NCBI GenBank assembly: GCA_020740775.1
Contig: JAHEWK010000004.1
Coordinates: 2,790,001-2,854,000 of the forward strand
From: Ilyonectria destructans
Taxonomy: Eukaryota > Ascomycota > Sordariomycetes > Hypocreales > Nectriaceae
Reading direction: 5' to 3'
Length of the DNA stretch: 64,000 bases
This document shows, in pieces, positions 33,225 to 44,641 of this stretch. A program made the translations under genes and the position numbers. Positions within the stretch are counted from its first letter, which is position 1. Every line of letters begins with the position of its first letter. The notes under the pieces are model-generated. The model did no database searches. It was not told the DNA's origin and saw only the letters and a program-made list of their open reading frames with translations.

Positions 33225-34145
33225 TTGACGGGACTGGCTTTGCGCGATATGGCGGCTTCATTCCCAAGCAGTTGGATTATCGCAAACGACTCAACCGACG
33301 CTGCAGCATCTACAGCGCAAAACATACTCCGTCCTCGAGCGTCTCCATCTCCAAGACCAGCTGCGTTTTCGACACCGCCTCCCCTAAAGCCTCCATCTCG
33401 ACCAACAGCTTCCCACGATGATCTCTACGCGCTTCCATGTCGACTCTGCCGGTCGTCACGACACTTTTGCACTGACGATACGACGTACCCAGCCGCTCTA
33501 GAGCCTTGTACACCGACCAATCATACCAGTTGTTGTCACGAAGACGTCTACCCTGCGCATCTGATACCACCAGGCTCCCGCAATAACCACCGAGATGTCC
33601 TCACTGCGACGAGAGCGTTACCGCAACAAAGTCCGTTTACGAGACCGACACCGTTCCCTACCCACTTTCCATCCACGTGGGTTCTCGAAATACCAAGCGA
33701 CCAACATTCCATGACTGACTGCAGCCCTCGATCCTGTCCAGACACCCAGCGGCTTGGCTCGACTTTTCAACGCGGCGCACGGCGCCCTTCGAGCCTCGCA
33801 CTCTGGAATACAAATGTTGACAAGCTTGGGAATCAGAGGCAGCCGCTTATTGAGCGTGCTGCGCACCCGGACCTGATGGCCATCGACGACGTATTGTCTG
33901 GGCGTAAAGAGGGCCCAAGCAGGCACGAGGAGATTGATGAGTGGAGACAATCTCTGTTACAAACATGGAGTGATTGTAGTCTTGGAAATGATGCACCGGG
34001 CACAAAGAGAATACTATCACGTGTGCTCGAGAGGCACCCAAGTTCGATTAGTACCGTGTCTGATGACTCGGGGATGGGAGACGCATCGCACAGGGGGCAA
34101 GACGTTCCAGAGACTTATTCTGTATACGCATGGTCGCATCGCTGA
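33225..34145 (+). CDS. Hypothetical disordered, Pro/Ser/Thr-rich protein
   Basis: A continuous 306-codon frame without introns. The product has no domain I recognise. It is rich in Pro, Ser and Thr with few hydrophobic clusters. A central section has clustered cysteines (LPCRLCRSSRHFCTDD, then HTSCCHEDVYPAH) that could bind metal, and the C-terminal part is acidic with EEIDEWRQSLLQTW and ISTVSDDSGMGD, which looks like a phosphorylation-prone regulatory tail. ATG at 33249 (MAASFPSSW) is an equally good start. The length without stops, the codon pattern and the coherent composition favour a real gene, but the minus strand is also open in pieces, so confidence is moderate. It converges with the vWA-protein gene; the two ends are about 250 bp apart. 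Confidence 0.55.
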   Translation: MTGLALRDMAASFPSSWIIANDSTDAAASTAQNILRPRASPSPRPAAFSTPPPLKPPSRPTASHDDLYALPCRLCRSSRHFCTDDTTYPAALEPCTPTNHTSCCHEDVYPAHLIPPGSRNNHRDVLTATRALPQQSPFTRPTPFPTHFPSTWVLEIPSDQHSMTDCSPRSCPDTQRLGSTFQRGARRPSSLALWNTNVDKLGNQRQPLIERAAHPDLMAIDDVLSGRKEGPSRHEEIDEWRQSLLQTWSDCSLGNDAPGTKRILSRVLERHPSSISTVSDDSGMGDASHRGQDVPETYSVYAWSHR

Positions 34146-34391
34146 GCAGTGCGGTGGATTGGATTTCGGGTTTCTACATGGCGTCTGGGAATACCCTGGG
34201 GTTAGTTGACGACCAGGAACGAGCTACAGTAAGTAGGTCATGTAATTGTAGTGTTCCATTTAACTCAGCCAAATATTCCATACCATATATTGCACTATCT
34301 CACATTAAAACAAAGAAGAGTCAAACAGATATCCCGTGCTGAAAGGATTAACCTCGTTAGAATTACTTCCCCCACCCCTCCAGGCTAGTCT

Positions 34392-37262
34392 TCACAGACG
34401 CGAGATCATATCAGCAGCCAAACCACTACTGATCCCAAGAGGCGCAACCAAGAGATTCCTCAGTGACTGCTTTGCTTTGAGAGCGTTGAAGCAGCTCACA
34501 GCGGTATGATGAAGAGTACCCTTGCGCAAGAAATAATGCAGAAACACCGCCAGAGCAGGCTCGGAGCGGCGCCTAAAAGCCTCGAAGTCGGGCCCATTTT
34601 CCAAACTCTGCAAACTCCCAGCGTCCAAGAGTTGATGCTCAACCAGCTCCGCCATGGAAATTTTGGCCCTAGCGCTGCCCGCATGGTCCAGAATCTTTTC
34701 CGCCAGCTGTGACATTGATACTGAGGACCGCCGTGCAATGTGGTGCTCAAAGACGAGGAACATGACTTTGTGGAATACCACCGTGTGCGCCTGCTCCGGG
34801 GTGAGAGACTTCAGACATAGGAGCCTGATGAGGAGCAAGAATCCGGGGATAGGATAGCGCAGGAGCAGCAAGTTCTTGTTGTCAACGTGGGACGGGTCTC
34901 CAAACTTATCTTTGTTTAACAGTGTACTCAACATTGTTGACGGGCCCTCAACACCAGCGTCCACGAAAGCTGGACTCAAGCTCGCGGGGATCTCAAGTAT
35001 CTCGGCCAGACCACGAATGATCCATTCCGCGCAATCTCGGAGCAGGACTTTGTCCGCCGCAGCAGCATCCCGTTTCTCATTCTCAGTCATCTTGGCATCT
35101 AGAATCGCCATTGCAATGGCCAGCAAGTCGGCCTTGTCAAATCGTCCTCTAAGGGCTAGGTCGAAGGTCTCAAGCACAGCCTCCATGTTCTCAGTGAGAG
35201 AGACAAGGCACAGGGCTCCCACGATGATCTCGGAAGTCGGACACGTCCCGATCCGCAGGAGGTGAAAAGCACAGGCATCGCAACTAACGAAAGACGAGAC
35301 CACGCTCGTCTCAGCGAAACTTCCCATGGCCAGCGGGAATGCAATCTTGGTGCTAGATCCTTCGCGCGGAAACCCTTCAGTGGACACTTGGGGCGGTGAC
35401 TTGAGCAAGATTGTGAGCACCGAGTTGTTGTGACACAGCATGCACTGGCCTTTGAATTCGCTCACCGGCTCGTGTCTGCGGAAACCCGGGACTAGAATGG
35501 GATCTGGCAAGTCTCTGCAAACGGAAGACGATCGACTTCTTCGAGATCTCTTTCGCTTGCTCCTTCGAGATGGCAACCACAACCCGGCGGTCGCATCATC
35601 AACGTCGCTACCTTTGACATTTACTTGCCTGAGTTGTCGCTCCTCGTGGTCCGATACCCCAGATGCATAGCCACATGTCTCCATAGTGAAGTTGTCTCCC
35701 ATGGGGTCGGTTGATACAAAAGGACTTTCCGTAGAATACAACGGAAGTGTGCTTCCATCGAGGAGATTCGCCATAGAAGGAAGCTCCCCGTCTGTAGACC
35801 CACTAACATGGGGAGAAGGTTGCATTGTTGAAAAACCAGAGGACCCATTGAAAAAGTCGAAGAATGGTGCCTCACGGGTAGCAAACGAAGCTTCCAGGGC
35901 TGGGCGAGTAGAGCCGTTGTTGAGATGCCTTGATAATGTCGTCTCGTCGGTTTTGCTCTCAACAGGATTTCTCGTCGAGGAAGGTAGGCTGTCATCGGTG
36001 GCTTCTTTGTTTGTATTGCACGCCCGGGCTGCATTCCGTAACCTGAGATTTCTCTTTCGAATTCCGCCTTCTGATTCGCTTCCTTTGTCCTTCTTGCTCC
36101 AGAACTCGCGCATGTTCAGTTCATGCGCCAACCTAACGGCACGTCGTAGTCTTTCAAGTTCCTCCACGGACTGCCCTGTTCGCAAAGCACCTAGAACATC
36201 GCTGATGGCGCGGTGTGCTCTCCTACCAACATCTTCTGGTAAAGACACCTTGCTCGGCAGTTGCTTCTGCTGGGCTTTGAGCCATCCTGCAAGCGTCTTG
36301 CCAGTTCCCTTCGTCTTGGAAGCTAACACGATGCTCCGTAGGTTGTCGCTATCCTGAACAATCTTCTCGATGCTAGCTTCGTCGACCTTCCCAGAGAGCA
36401 TATCGGGAATGTTGACAATCAAGCCATCTTGGAATGCTATTTCATCACGCTCCAAGTTCCGTATCGAGCGCAATTCGACGTCAAAAAGATCCTCGTACGA
36501 AACCCGTGGAAGCTCCGCCCAGGTAGTATACCTGCTCATAACAAGCTTGATCCTTTCGTCGCCTGAAACAGGAAGCAGCTCCTTGAACTTGCCCTTGGCC
36601 TGCATGATCCTGACGATGCCAGTGGAGATATCGTGAAATAAGAAAAGGCAGTCCGGAGCCACGGCGTAGACGGCGATGCCAACTGAAATGTTGCACGTGG
36701 CTGGGGGACCTTGCCCTGCGTCTCCGAACACGATGATGATGCAAGGCTTATTGTGGACACCAACTTCGGCAGTTTGAGCTGCGAACTTTTCAACTAAGCT
36801 GTCGAAGATCTTGCCATCCGTCATCAGAACCCACAGTCCTGCTGACCGCAGGGCCGCAAGACAAGACATTGACTCGTAGAGCACCGAGGGGTCAGTACCG
36901 CCCCCCGAACCGATGTCTCCCCAAGCAGCGTGACTGTTGGAAACGGTGATGGGAGGATAGGCCCTGTGACACCACGGCAAGACTTTGACAGGGGCATTGC
37001 TCGACTCTTGGCGATGGCGACACAGCTGCTTGACGACGTCAAGCTCAGCGGCGATGGTCGGCCCGTAGGTGCTCCCGGATTTATCCAGCGCAATGCACAT
37101 GGACAAGGTCCCGAGCCTTTGGAGCTCCGATATATCTGACATTTTTCGGCCGAGATGAAGCGGATGCGTTATATGTGCAGGTACCGCCGTGTTTCGGTAT
37201 CTGTCGATAACTCTGTTGGTAATGAGGCCAGATAAAGAGGAGGTTACGACGGCGGTTCGCAA
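34392..37262 (-). CDS. Large von Willebrand factor A-domain protein with C-terminal CxxC pairs
   Basis: A single exon encodes 956 residues. The true start may be the second ATG at 37142 (MSDISELQRL), since the first 40 residues look like upstream leader. A vWA (Rossmann-like) domain opens the protein with all MIDAS elements: DKSGS (residues 60-64), Thr in GGTDPS (123) and Asp in LMTDG (149). Next come a helical region with GTGKTLAGWLKAQQ, which looks like but is not a full Walker A motif, a basic KRKRSRRSRSSS cluster (probable nuclear signal) and a disordered acidic linker. The C-terminal 350 residues are helical and begin with two CxxC pairs, CMLC near residue 605 and CDAC near 660, a possible zinc site. 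The GC and codon texture match its neighbours. I do not recognise the family. vWA domains mediate metal-dependent protein contacts, so a scaffold or complex subunit is the safest inference. Confidence 0.8.
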   Translation of the reverse strand: MRTAVVTSSLSGLITNRVIDRYRNTAVPAHITHPLHLGRKMSDISELQRLGTLSMCIALDKSGSTYGPTIAAELDVVKQLCRHRQESSNAPVKVLPWCHRAYPPITVSNSHAAWGDIGSGGGTDPSVLYESMSCLAALRSAGLWVLMTDGKIFDSLVEKFAAQTAEVGVHNKPCIIIVFGDAGQGPPATCNISVGIAVYAVAPDCLFLFHDISTGIVRIMQAKGKFKELLPVSGDERIKLVMSRYTTWAELPRVSYEDLFDVELRSIRNLERDEIAFQDGLIVNIPDMLSGKVDEASIEKIVQDSDNLRSIVLASKTKGTGKTLAGWLKAQQKQLPSKVSLPEDVGRRAHRAISDVLGALRTGQSVEELERLRRAVRLAHELNMREFWSKKDKGSESEGGIRKRNLRLRNAARACNTNKEATDDSLPSSTRNPVESKTDETTLSRHLNNGSTRPALEASFATREAPFFDFFNGSSGFSTMQPSPHVSGSTDGELPSMANLLDGSTLPLYSTESPFVSTDPMGDNFTMETCGYASGVSDHEERQLRQVNVKGSDVDDATAGLWLPSRRSKRKRSRRSRSSSVCRDLPDPILVPGFRRHEPVSEFKGQCMLCHNNSVLTILLKSPPQVSTEGFPREGSSTKIAFPLAMGSFAETSVVSSFVSCDACAFHLLRIGTCPTSEIIVGALCLVSLTENMEAVLETFDLALRGRFDKADLLAIAMAILDAKMTENEKRDAAAADKVLLRDCAEWIIRGLAEILEIPASLSPAFVDAGVEGPSTMLSTLLNKDKFGDPSHVDNKNLLLLRYPIPGFLLLIRLLCLKSLTPEQAHTVVFHKVMFLVFEHHIARRSSVSMSQLAEKILDHAGSARAKISMAELVEHQLLDAGSLQSLENGPDFEAFRRRSEPALAVFLHYFLRKGTLHHTAVSCFNALKAKQSLRNLLVAPLGISSGLAADMISRL

Positions 37263-40200
37263 CTTGGCATACGTAATTAATTACGAAATGAGCTCCGTTT
37301 CATATTGGCCGTCTATTGGGCGGTGAGACAATAGTGGCCGGCTGCCTCGTTTGCCTTGCTGTCCGCCTGAGCCTGGTCGGTCGCCCAAGTCAGCCCTGGC
37401 TCAGCCGCAATGCTGAGGATTATGGATTTAGCCTTGCCGCCCGCGCTAATCATTGCTTTGTTGGCCGGATGCCGTCTGCTAATCAAGTTACTGGCGCGTA
37501 GTCATCTAACACGGGCCTGACATGTGGCCGTTCTGACGTTTTATCCGATCCAACACCTCTACTACTCTGGTGTTGAATGTAAGTTCCCATTCTAAGACAT
37601 GGTGTATACAGGGTGGCGGCTGTTCGATGTAGGACTCGCCTGGAATCTAATTAGCATACGGCACAAACAGTAGTTCGTTGCGGGCGAGTCGTAGCTGGCT
37701 TCGCCGAGAGGCTGTTGCATGGCGAGCGCGCTGGTTTTTGAGACAGCCGTTTGAAGGTTCTGGTTGGGTCCCGCGCTCACGTTATTTGGCGCTGACATGA
37801 TGGGGAGAAATAGATCGCGAAGAAAGTACTTATAGCTGGGTGTGGCGAATATTCAAGTCAATGCGAGACTGAGAACGATGAACGACTGCCTAGGACCAGA
37901 GATAGTTCAGGACGGCAATTGCCTTTATTATATGGAGGAGCGCCCCTAGACGAAGAATAAGGCTGGCGGGCATCCCGGCTCTTCAGCTGCCGCCCCTACG
38001 TGGAGACCGGAACCGGATTACGCTATGGATAAAGAATGTGGGTAGAAAATGGAGAAAATGACATCAACTTAGAGCCTGCCGCACATCTATTGGGTCGTAC
38101 CTCCATAGTGCTGGTGGCCATGCGACATATTCCATTCACACCGAGCGCCTCATGGGTCGACATTGTACGGAAAGAAACTCGTGCAGATGGAGATACAGGG
38201 TTCTTGGGTGTATCGACCAGTCAATAAAGTTGATGAAGGTGGGCGCAGATAATGTAGGGGGCCGGATGACCAGCGGCTGTCCTAAGGAGGCTGTTCCGGT
38301 CGATAGCTGAAAATCCTATTGCACATTCGTAAGAAAATGTCAACTGTGGCTGTTGGAATTGTGTCAGTGTTTTGTGTGAGACCTGACGCAGGTGGAGATA
38401 AGAAAAGGGTTGGAGAGCCTTGTTTGCTATCGGCTGATGCGGTCACGCCGCCTGCCAGTACCTGGCTGTGAGTATCCGGATGCGAGACAGGATAGCCTAT
38501 CGTAGTTCCGGGCTTTGACAAAGAATTCGAGTAAGCTGCTTTTTAGTAGACTCACCGGAGTGGCGGAGCAGTGTCACACATTTGTCGCCACTAAAATCCA
38601 TAAAATCCCCAGACCCCCTCCCATGAGGAGGCCATTCATTTTAGACAACACAAAGAAAGTCACCATGATCAACCCAAGAACAGAAAACCAACTCTCCAAG
38701 CCAGCAGCGCCCATATCGAAGCCATCCAGCGGGCGAGTCGTCGTATTTGAGCTGGATACAAACGAACGGAAGACTGCAACCCGCGGGGCGCTAGAGGAAA
38801 AGAAGATCAAACGTATGATTCCCTGGTTCTTGAACATGGTGCTGCAATATAATGGAACTGCAACGCAGAGTTGAACTGGTACTGACGGAGGTGTATGCAG
38901 CAACGTATCAATTCGACATCAACCAATGGCAGCGTCATGTTGACGTTGACATACCAGCCAACGAAAGCGGGCCGGAAGCAAGCGTTCATGTCGCCAAGGT
39001 CCAGATACCTACACATGCGTATCTGGGGCGGATATTCGGCGGCTACAAGGAGATGTGGGCGGTGTCGGCTGAGTGATGGACTGCATGATGGGCACTTTGT
39101 TGCTTTTTTGCGTGAAGAGATGGTATTTTGACCTTGGTTGAGGCCGTTTCAGCAGTGTGTACAGTTAGCTCTTATGCGTACAGAATGAAGACGACGGTCA
39201 ACCCACTCCTTTCTTAGAATAGAGTAAAAACGTCCAAGAACCTTGCGAAAAGTTATTATGCGGAGAGCAGGATACTGAAAATGTTTGATTGCACTACAGT
39301 GCGAAGCGCATTCCCCCAACACCTATGGTGGTAATGGCCAATCCCTGCTGACTTCAATGCAAGTCACTTCTCACATGTCCGCCGATCATTCGATGCAACA
39401 AGGGTAGGCAAGAAGTATGATTTGCTCGAAGTGTCACCCTAGGGTGTGGGTAGCCTATTCTCTTGCACATGGTGGCCTGGTTGGTTGGATTGCTGGCTGT
39501 TCATGACGAGTGAGGCATCCCATGGTGGGTGTGTCAACTACTGTCGGTGTGCACACGCTGCATAAGCAGGCCCAATCATAAAGAGAACTAAACAACACCC
39601 ACGGGCTCCCACCGGCGAGTTAAAGATGGGATATGGGTGCAGGGTGGATGGCTATAGGCCGCACGAGTGTCTCGAGGGCCTCTACCTGACTTGTCTCAGC
39701 CATAAAGCCCCCTTGGCCTGAGTGTGCCTTGCCTGGCTACGGAAGAGATTCTTTGGGTAACGCGGTCGGCCGCTTCCTCGATGAGGCGCACTGTACGACA
39801 TGAGGCTGTGTTGGTGGCAGATCTTGATTTGCGAGTAGTCTTTGGTGGTAAATTTCTTTATTGACGCATGATCGGGTTTCTTTTCGAAGGCTTCGATGCA
39901 AGAAAAGGCGAGGCCGGTGGCTAGAGTTGGGCTCTTGGATTGATGCCAAGGCACCCTGGCAACTGTGTGCTTTGGCCATGTGACTGGTGCTTAGATTTCA
40001 GGCTGTGATCAGGTATTTGTCTAGAAGTACTATATATAGATGAGGTACGTGAGGCATTTTCCGAGTTACTTCGACACACTGCAGCAGTAGCAACAACCAT
40101 GATATTGCCAGCACTAGGGGACCTTAAACGCAGCCCCCCGTCTGACTCGTTCCTCAGTCTAGGGGCGCCATGGTATCCAAAGTCCGCGGGTTGAAACGAG

Positions 40201-43200
40201 CCTCCTTGAACAATGATATGTGATAGACAAATATTCGAGTCCGGGAAGTCAGCGCGAAGTGCAAACTTTGCGCAGTATTCGACATCTTCTCGATGTATGT
40301 GGATTTACATGACACGCGGCCGGAATTTAGAGGCGGTGTAACAAGAGCTGCAACCGAAGCTCAACATGTAGTAGTGGCTCTCAAGCATTACGTATTCTCG
40401 GGGTACGCCGGATGAAGATCTTACTCGAGGGGCTAAAAGCCACCGAACTGTGGAAAGAGGTAACGTCTGGCTGAAGTTCTGACATGGTTGATTGGTTAGT
40501 AGGCTGTCCATTTCAAATGTCTCTCTGTAATCAAGGAAAGAGGAGTCAGACAGTAATAACTGGGAGACCTCTACAACCTTTTCGTCCATTTGCCCCCAGG
40601 GAGAAATCTAAACTTGCCCAGTATCATTACTACTCACACCCTATCCTTGGCTAAGGAACTATCAACGCGTTAAATATTTTAACACGTATATACGTACACA
40701 GTATACAGTGTAACCTTACTTGCAAAGACCTGTATAGCGCGTCAACGGTCAGTGTCGAGAGCTTGGAGACCCAAAATAGAGGTACATTAGTTGGTTAAGA
40801 GAAAAATGCTCGATATAACGAGCGCTTGCTTGGCAGCTTGACAGCTTGACGAAAAAAAGACACCCTATCGTTGATCCTGTCAGAATTGCTCTCGTGTTAG
40901 TATATACTCCAAACTAATTATTACCTCTTCTTCTCGGTTGCTCTTTGAATGCTACGTAGTAGAGAGACTTCTGGGACACTTATTTCCGCTTTTCTACTAT
41001 ACTCACCGTATGGATTGTCTATAGATTAACATAGAAAGATCTAAGCAAAATACCGCCAACCGTGGGCAGAGACTAAGAGTTCTCAACTATTCCAAACTTC
41101 AAAGAGCCCAGTAGCGTGACAGGCTGAGAGGGGATATTGGGTAACTGAAACTCAACATGGCAGATTCATCGAGACCCGTCGGGATAGGTTACGAAATGAA
41201 TTGAATGCAGCATTTTATATGCATGCGGTTGAAAGGTCTAAGCATCTCGATATCTGGGTATAAAAACATGGCTTGTCCGCGTTCTGTGCAGGCACAGACA
41301 TTGACGAGGAGTGGCATGTTGGTGGAATCAGGGGTGCTGCTGTTTTCGTAAAGAGACATCGATCAATTCGTTGCAAGCACAATAAAATACGCGGATTAGA
41401 AGAGATGTGACGTTTCAATGCTACCCGATTGATGTATATCGATAGGTAGCATATGCAGCGACTGCATCGCGTTGGAAACCCAATTGTGTCGTAATAGCAG
41501 AGCCTTGAGGAATCAATGTACACGAGCTTCTCCAAAATGCTCGGCGTCCGGCACCAAGTGCAGCCTACGTATTGTCGACGCCTCAACAGGTTACTGGGTG
41601 CTCGGCAGAACCACCCCTTGTAGTATTAGTGGAGGGAGAATCGAGAGCGGTGGCTATATGGCAATTCTGTGAATATTTCTTACATAAGATAGTAATGAGT
41701 TGGCGGGAGCTGGAGCTAGAGCTATTGCATGTCCGAAAAATTAGTTCTAGTGATGGCATAAAGTAAACTCGCTGGAGAGGACAGTGTAGTAGAATTGCGC
41801 AACGCAGCTCTCGGGATGTTTGGTCCGGTCCATGCCCCAAAGTGTCGCCGTGGAAAAATTCACCGCGAGAGCCCAATTTCAGCCTGTGTGCGGCTAACTA
41901 AGGCTGGAATAAAAGGGTTGTATGCTCTTGCTGATTACTCTAAGGTGTGGGATAGGAGGGTCGAGGAGAATGGCGGGGAAGAAACAGACGCCGATGGCAG
42001 CAAAACCCACAATTGGGACGCACTGCTGTCCAGCGTGTGAGGGGATGCTCGAAGCCACTGAATTGGGTGGCGGAATCTCTTGGAATGGATTGGTGTGTAC
42101 TTCTGCCGCAATAGCGGTGAGAGTCATTACGAGCCTTGGCGCATGAATGAGGCTTCAGGATATTACCTGCTTTCTTTTTATCACTACCCAAGGCGTTCTT
42201 TTGCGTATGGTATGCAAATGTGGCGCATTGTTGTACTTTAAAACCACCTAGTCTCGTTGTCAACGGTGTCCAAACCCCGCCTCCAACCCGCCTCTGTTAT
42301 TTAGCGATTTTACTCAACTTAAGCAAGCTCTATTCTGTCAGGGGAATCACTAGTCTAACTGCCGAGATTCCTACACGAGATTCTCCAAGAAATTGGTACT
42401 TCCATTGTGCTTGTTGAAGGAAACCCACAGCCGCCCGCGGCGGCTGTGGCTGGGACCCCATACAGGCCCCAATTCCCTTGCCATAAATAGCTAGTGATAG
42501 TCACCACAATATATACATCGTTGACCTCTTGACAGTCCTCAAGGTGATGTCTATGTTTGCAAAAAGAAATATATGAAATGACTTCTTTGGTTGCTGTACA
42601 AGTAACCCTTGCATTTCCAGCAGCGGCAAGTGCCCCGATATCGATTTGCGGAGAGAATTTATGAGCTTTATATTACAGTTTCTATCCAATGCAAGAATTT
42701 ACTCACTTAATAGGAAAAGACATACTGTACGGGTCTCCGTTCACCACTCCGCTGTTCCTCGGATGCTGTAGTGAGAAGGCGTTTGAAGATGGTTGTCCAC
42801 AAAGCAAGCTCATACAGGTAGAATTAGACAGATATAACCCAAATAACGACCTTATCGTCTACCTATAACAGAATGGAATTTTTCCGTGGAAAAAACATTG
42901 CCGACTATGTTATGCAGGATAAGTCTTCGCATACAGATAACTACGTGACCGAGAGCTGGGTCTCAGTCCCAATGTCGTGACCATCTCGAAGCGTCGTACC
43001 CCTAAACTCAATAGTTTCTGGGACGTTACCTTGTACCCACAGGCACAGTATGGTTTCATTTACAATTCTTTCAGGATCCAACCAGATCGCAGAACTCACG
43101 GCTCGCAGCGAACCGTTTCAAACTTGACAGAAGGACCATGAGACAAGACAAAGAGTTTACCGCGTAAGCCGAAATTGAACTACTTTATTGCCCGATGGCC

Positions 43201-43452
43201 ACCTTGATTCTTGAGATTCTCGCGAGAATGGGGGTTTTCTGCAGTTCTTTATCAATGAACCGGATGCGCTAGGTTCTATTAGTTCGATGATGCGAGACAA
43301 CTCGCGCATGCCCCTCCATCCTGGTTATTCTGGCTTAGATGGACCGGATAGGGAGAGAGGACTCCATGATTGCAGCCTGAAATGAAAGGTGCTAAATTAT
43401 AGTCAGGGCGGTTCCATGGACGGACGTAATAGAACAGCAACTCCAGAGAGGT
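37263..43452. other. Gene-poor region of about 6 kb
   Basis: No gene can be supported here. A TATA-like ctatatata at about 40030 is followed by ATG at 40100 opening a 31-codon frame with no recognisable product. A minus-strand frame at 38574-38903 has a hydrophobic C-terminus but no family resemblance. Other frames are short. The region may contain decayed mobile-element or gene sequence. I saw no long internal direct or inverted repeat by eye apart from the element starting at 43453. Confidence 0.5.
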
Positions 43453-43627
43453 AAAATAAGCCTGAAGTGGAGACTATTTAATAGAGGGAGATAGTATATT
43501 TGGTGCTTAATAGAGCTCTACTAGCGCAGGACGAAGTATCCACAATCCAACCTCACGTAGAAGATAGTGTCTTAGAGAATCTAAGAAGGGCGCTCTTACT
43601 GGAGCTTTTGTACAAGATAGTCAACCC
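43453..43627 (+). repeat. Dispersed repeat, copy A
   Basis: About 175 bp that reappears inverted at 49330-49502 with roughly 80% identity by eye. Shared landmarks are aaaataagcct, gtggagac, agtatatt, taatagag and ctaagaagggcg. Both copies can be translated into similar peptides (a shared LRRALLLELL), but frames are short and the spread of changes, many C/T and G/A, suggests a non-coding element hit by RIP. It could be a solo LTR or MITE-like remnant; no terminal motif was confirmed. Confidence 0.75.
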
Positions 43628-44641
43628 CAATATGTTTGGGTTCTTTATTACCTCCATAAAATGGGTTTCTGAAATACCTTAACGTCTTTGAACTACTATT
43701 GCACAATAGCAAGCTTTTATTTATGGAATAAGACACTTTTGAATCAAATGTTTCTCTCGGCGATTATTTGGCCATCACGAATACCATCTGAATGGAGTTA
43801 GAGTCCAGATGGTATCAACGAGCTTGGCCGTTGAAATCTAATCGCCTGAACCCAACAGTTGAAATTATGGCATCTCTCTAAGTCTTCCCCTTATCATACT
43901 GACTTACTCCTAAAGTTGGTGTTAGTTCTTCTATTCAAGAAGACTGAGTACTGTGGAATTAGCGCTTATACTTGGACCCTTGCAGATGAATGCCAAGGAA
44001 AACGTATTGCATCACGCTTGTACAGTGGGATGTACACAGTTCACACCCGATCTAAGTCGCTTAGACAATACACTGATCTGTATTAAGGTGCAGTCCACCA
44101 CCAGGATAAGAGTTAAGGTAAGGATTAGCGTAAAGTATTTCCATTTATCTTTATTATTTATATTTATATTTATACCTTATTGTTCAGCTACTGTTTCTTC
44201 TGGTGCTGGGTGTAGCATTTACTGTTTATCTCTACTGTTTGAGAATACTGCATAGCTTTAATCTATCTGATGATATTGAGTAAAGCTAAAAAAGAAAACC
44301 AAATATTTATATTTATATTTATATATTTTATATATTTATTAATTGTATGGTTTTTATTCATTCTTATTTCTTTAAAATATCATATTATAATGCAGCAGAA
44401 GATACTAGCCTGTTATGCTTAGTGAAGTTCTCACGGGACAAGTATTCAGGTGCAAACTTCCTGCGCCCCGCTGTAGGTATCCAGAGTAATACACGGAATG
44501 TGATAACCCGGCGTTAAGCATCTAATGTCCTAAATCCGGAATCCTTCTAGGGAAACGGTCTTAAAATCTCGGACTGGTGTCAATACTTTTCCTGCATTCC
44601 TTTTATGTAAAGATTGATCCATATTTGAATATTCGGCGTAC
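43628..44641. other. AT-rich intergenic region with (TTTATA)-type low complexity
   Basis: AT content rises sharply at about 44135-44180 and 44281-44392, where runs of attatttatatttata and tttatatattttata occur. This is typical of RIP-affected or transposon-derived sequence. The last 250 bp before 44642 form the promoter and leader of the SnoaL-like gene. No gene is supported. Confidence 0.6.

Noticed and set aside
36230..36360. GTGKT in the vWA protein as a P-loop ATPase motif
   Set aside because: The preceding residues do not form the hydrophobic strand of a Walker A site and no Walker B follows. Probably coincidental.
37592..37798. Possible small gene starting MSAPNNVSAG with a Cys-containing end (NYCLCR)
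   Set aside because: The only intron that would give a sensible C-terminus is about 20 nt, too short for a fungal spliceosomal intron.
38574..38903. Minus-strand 109-codon frame with a hydrophobic C-terminus
   Set aside because: Hydrophobic stretch only; no signal peptide, family or splice context, and the opposite strand is open too.
41215..42263. Several frames of 75-123 codons on both strands
   Set aside because: Mutually overlapping, without start context, domains or joining introns.
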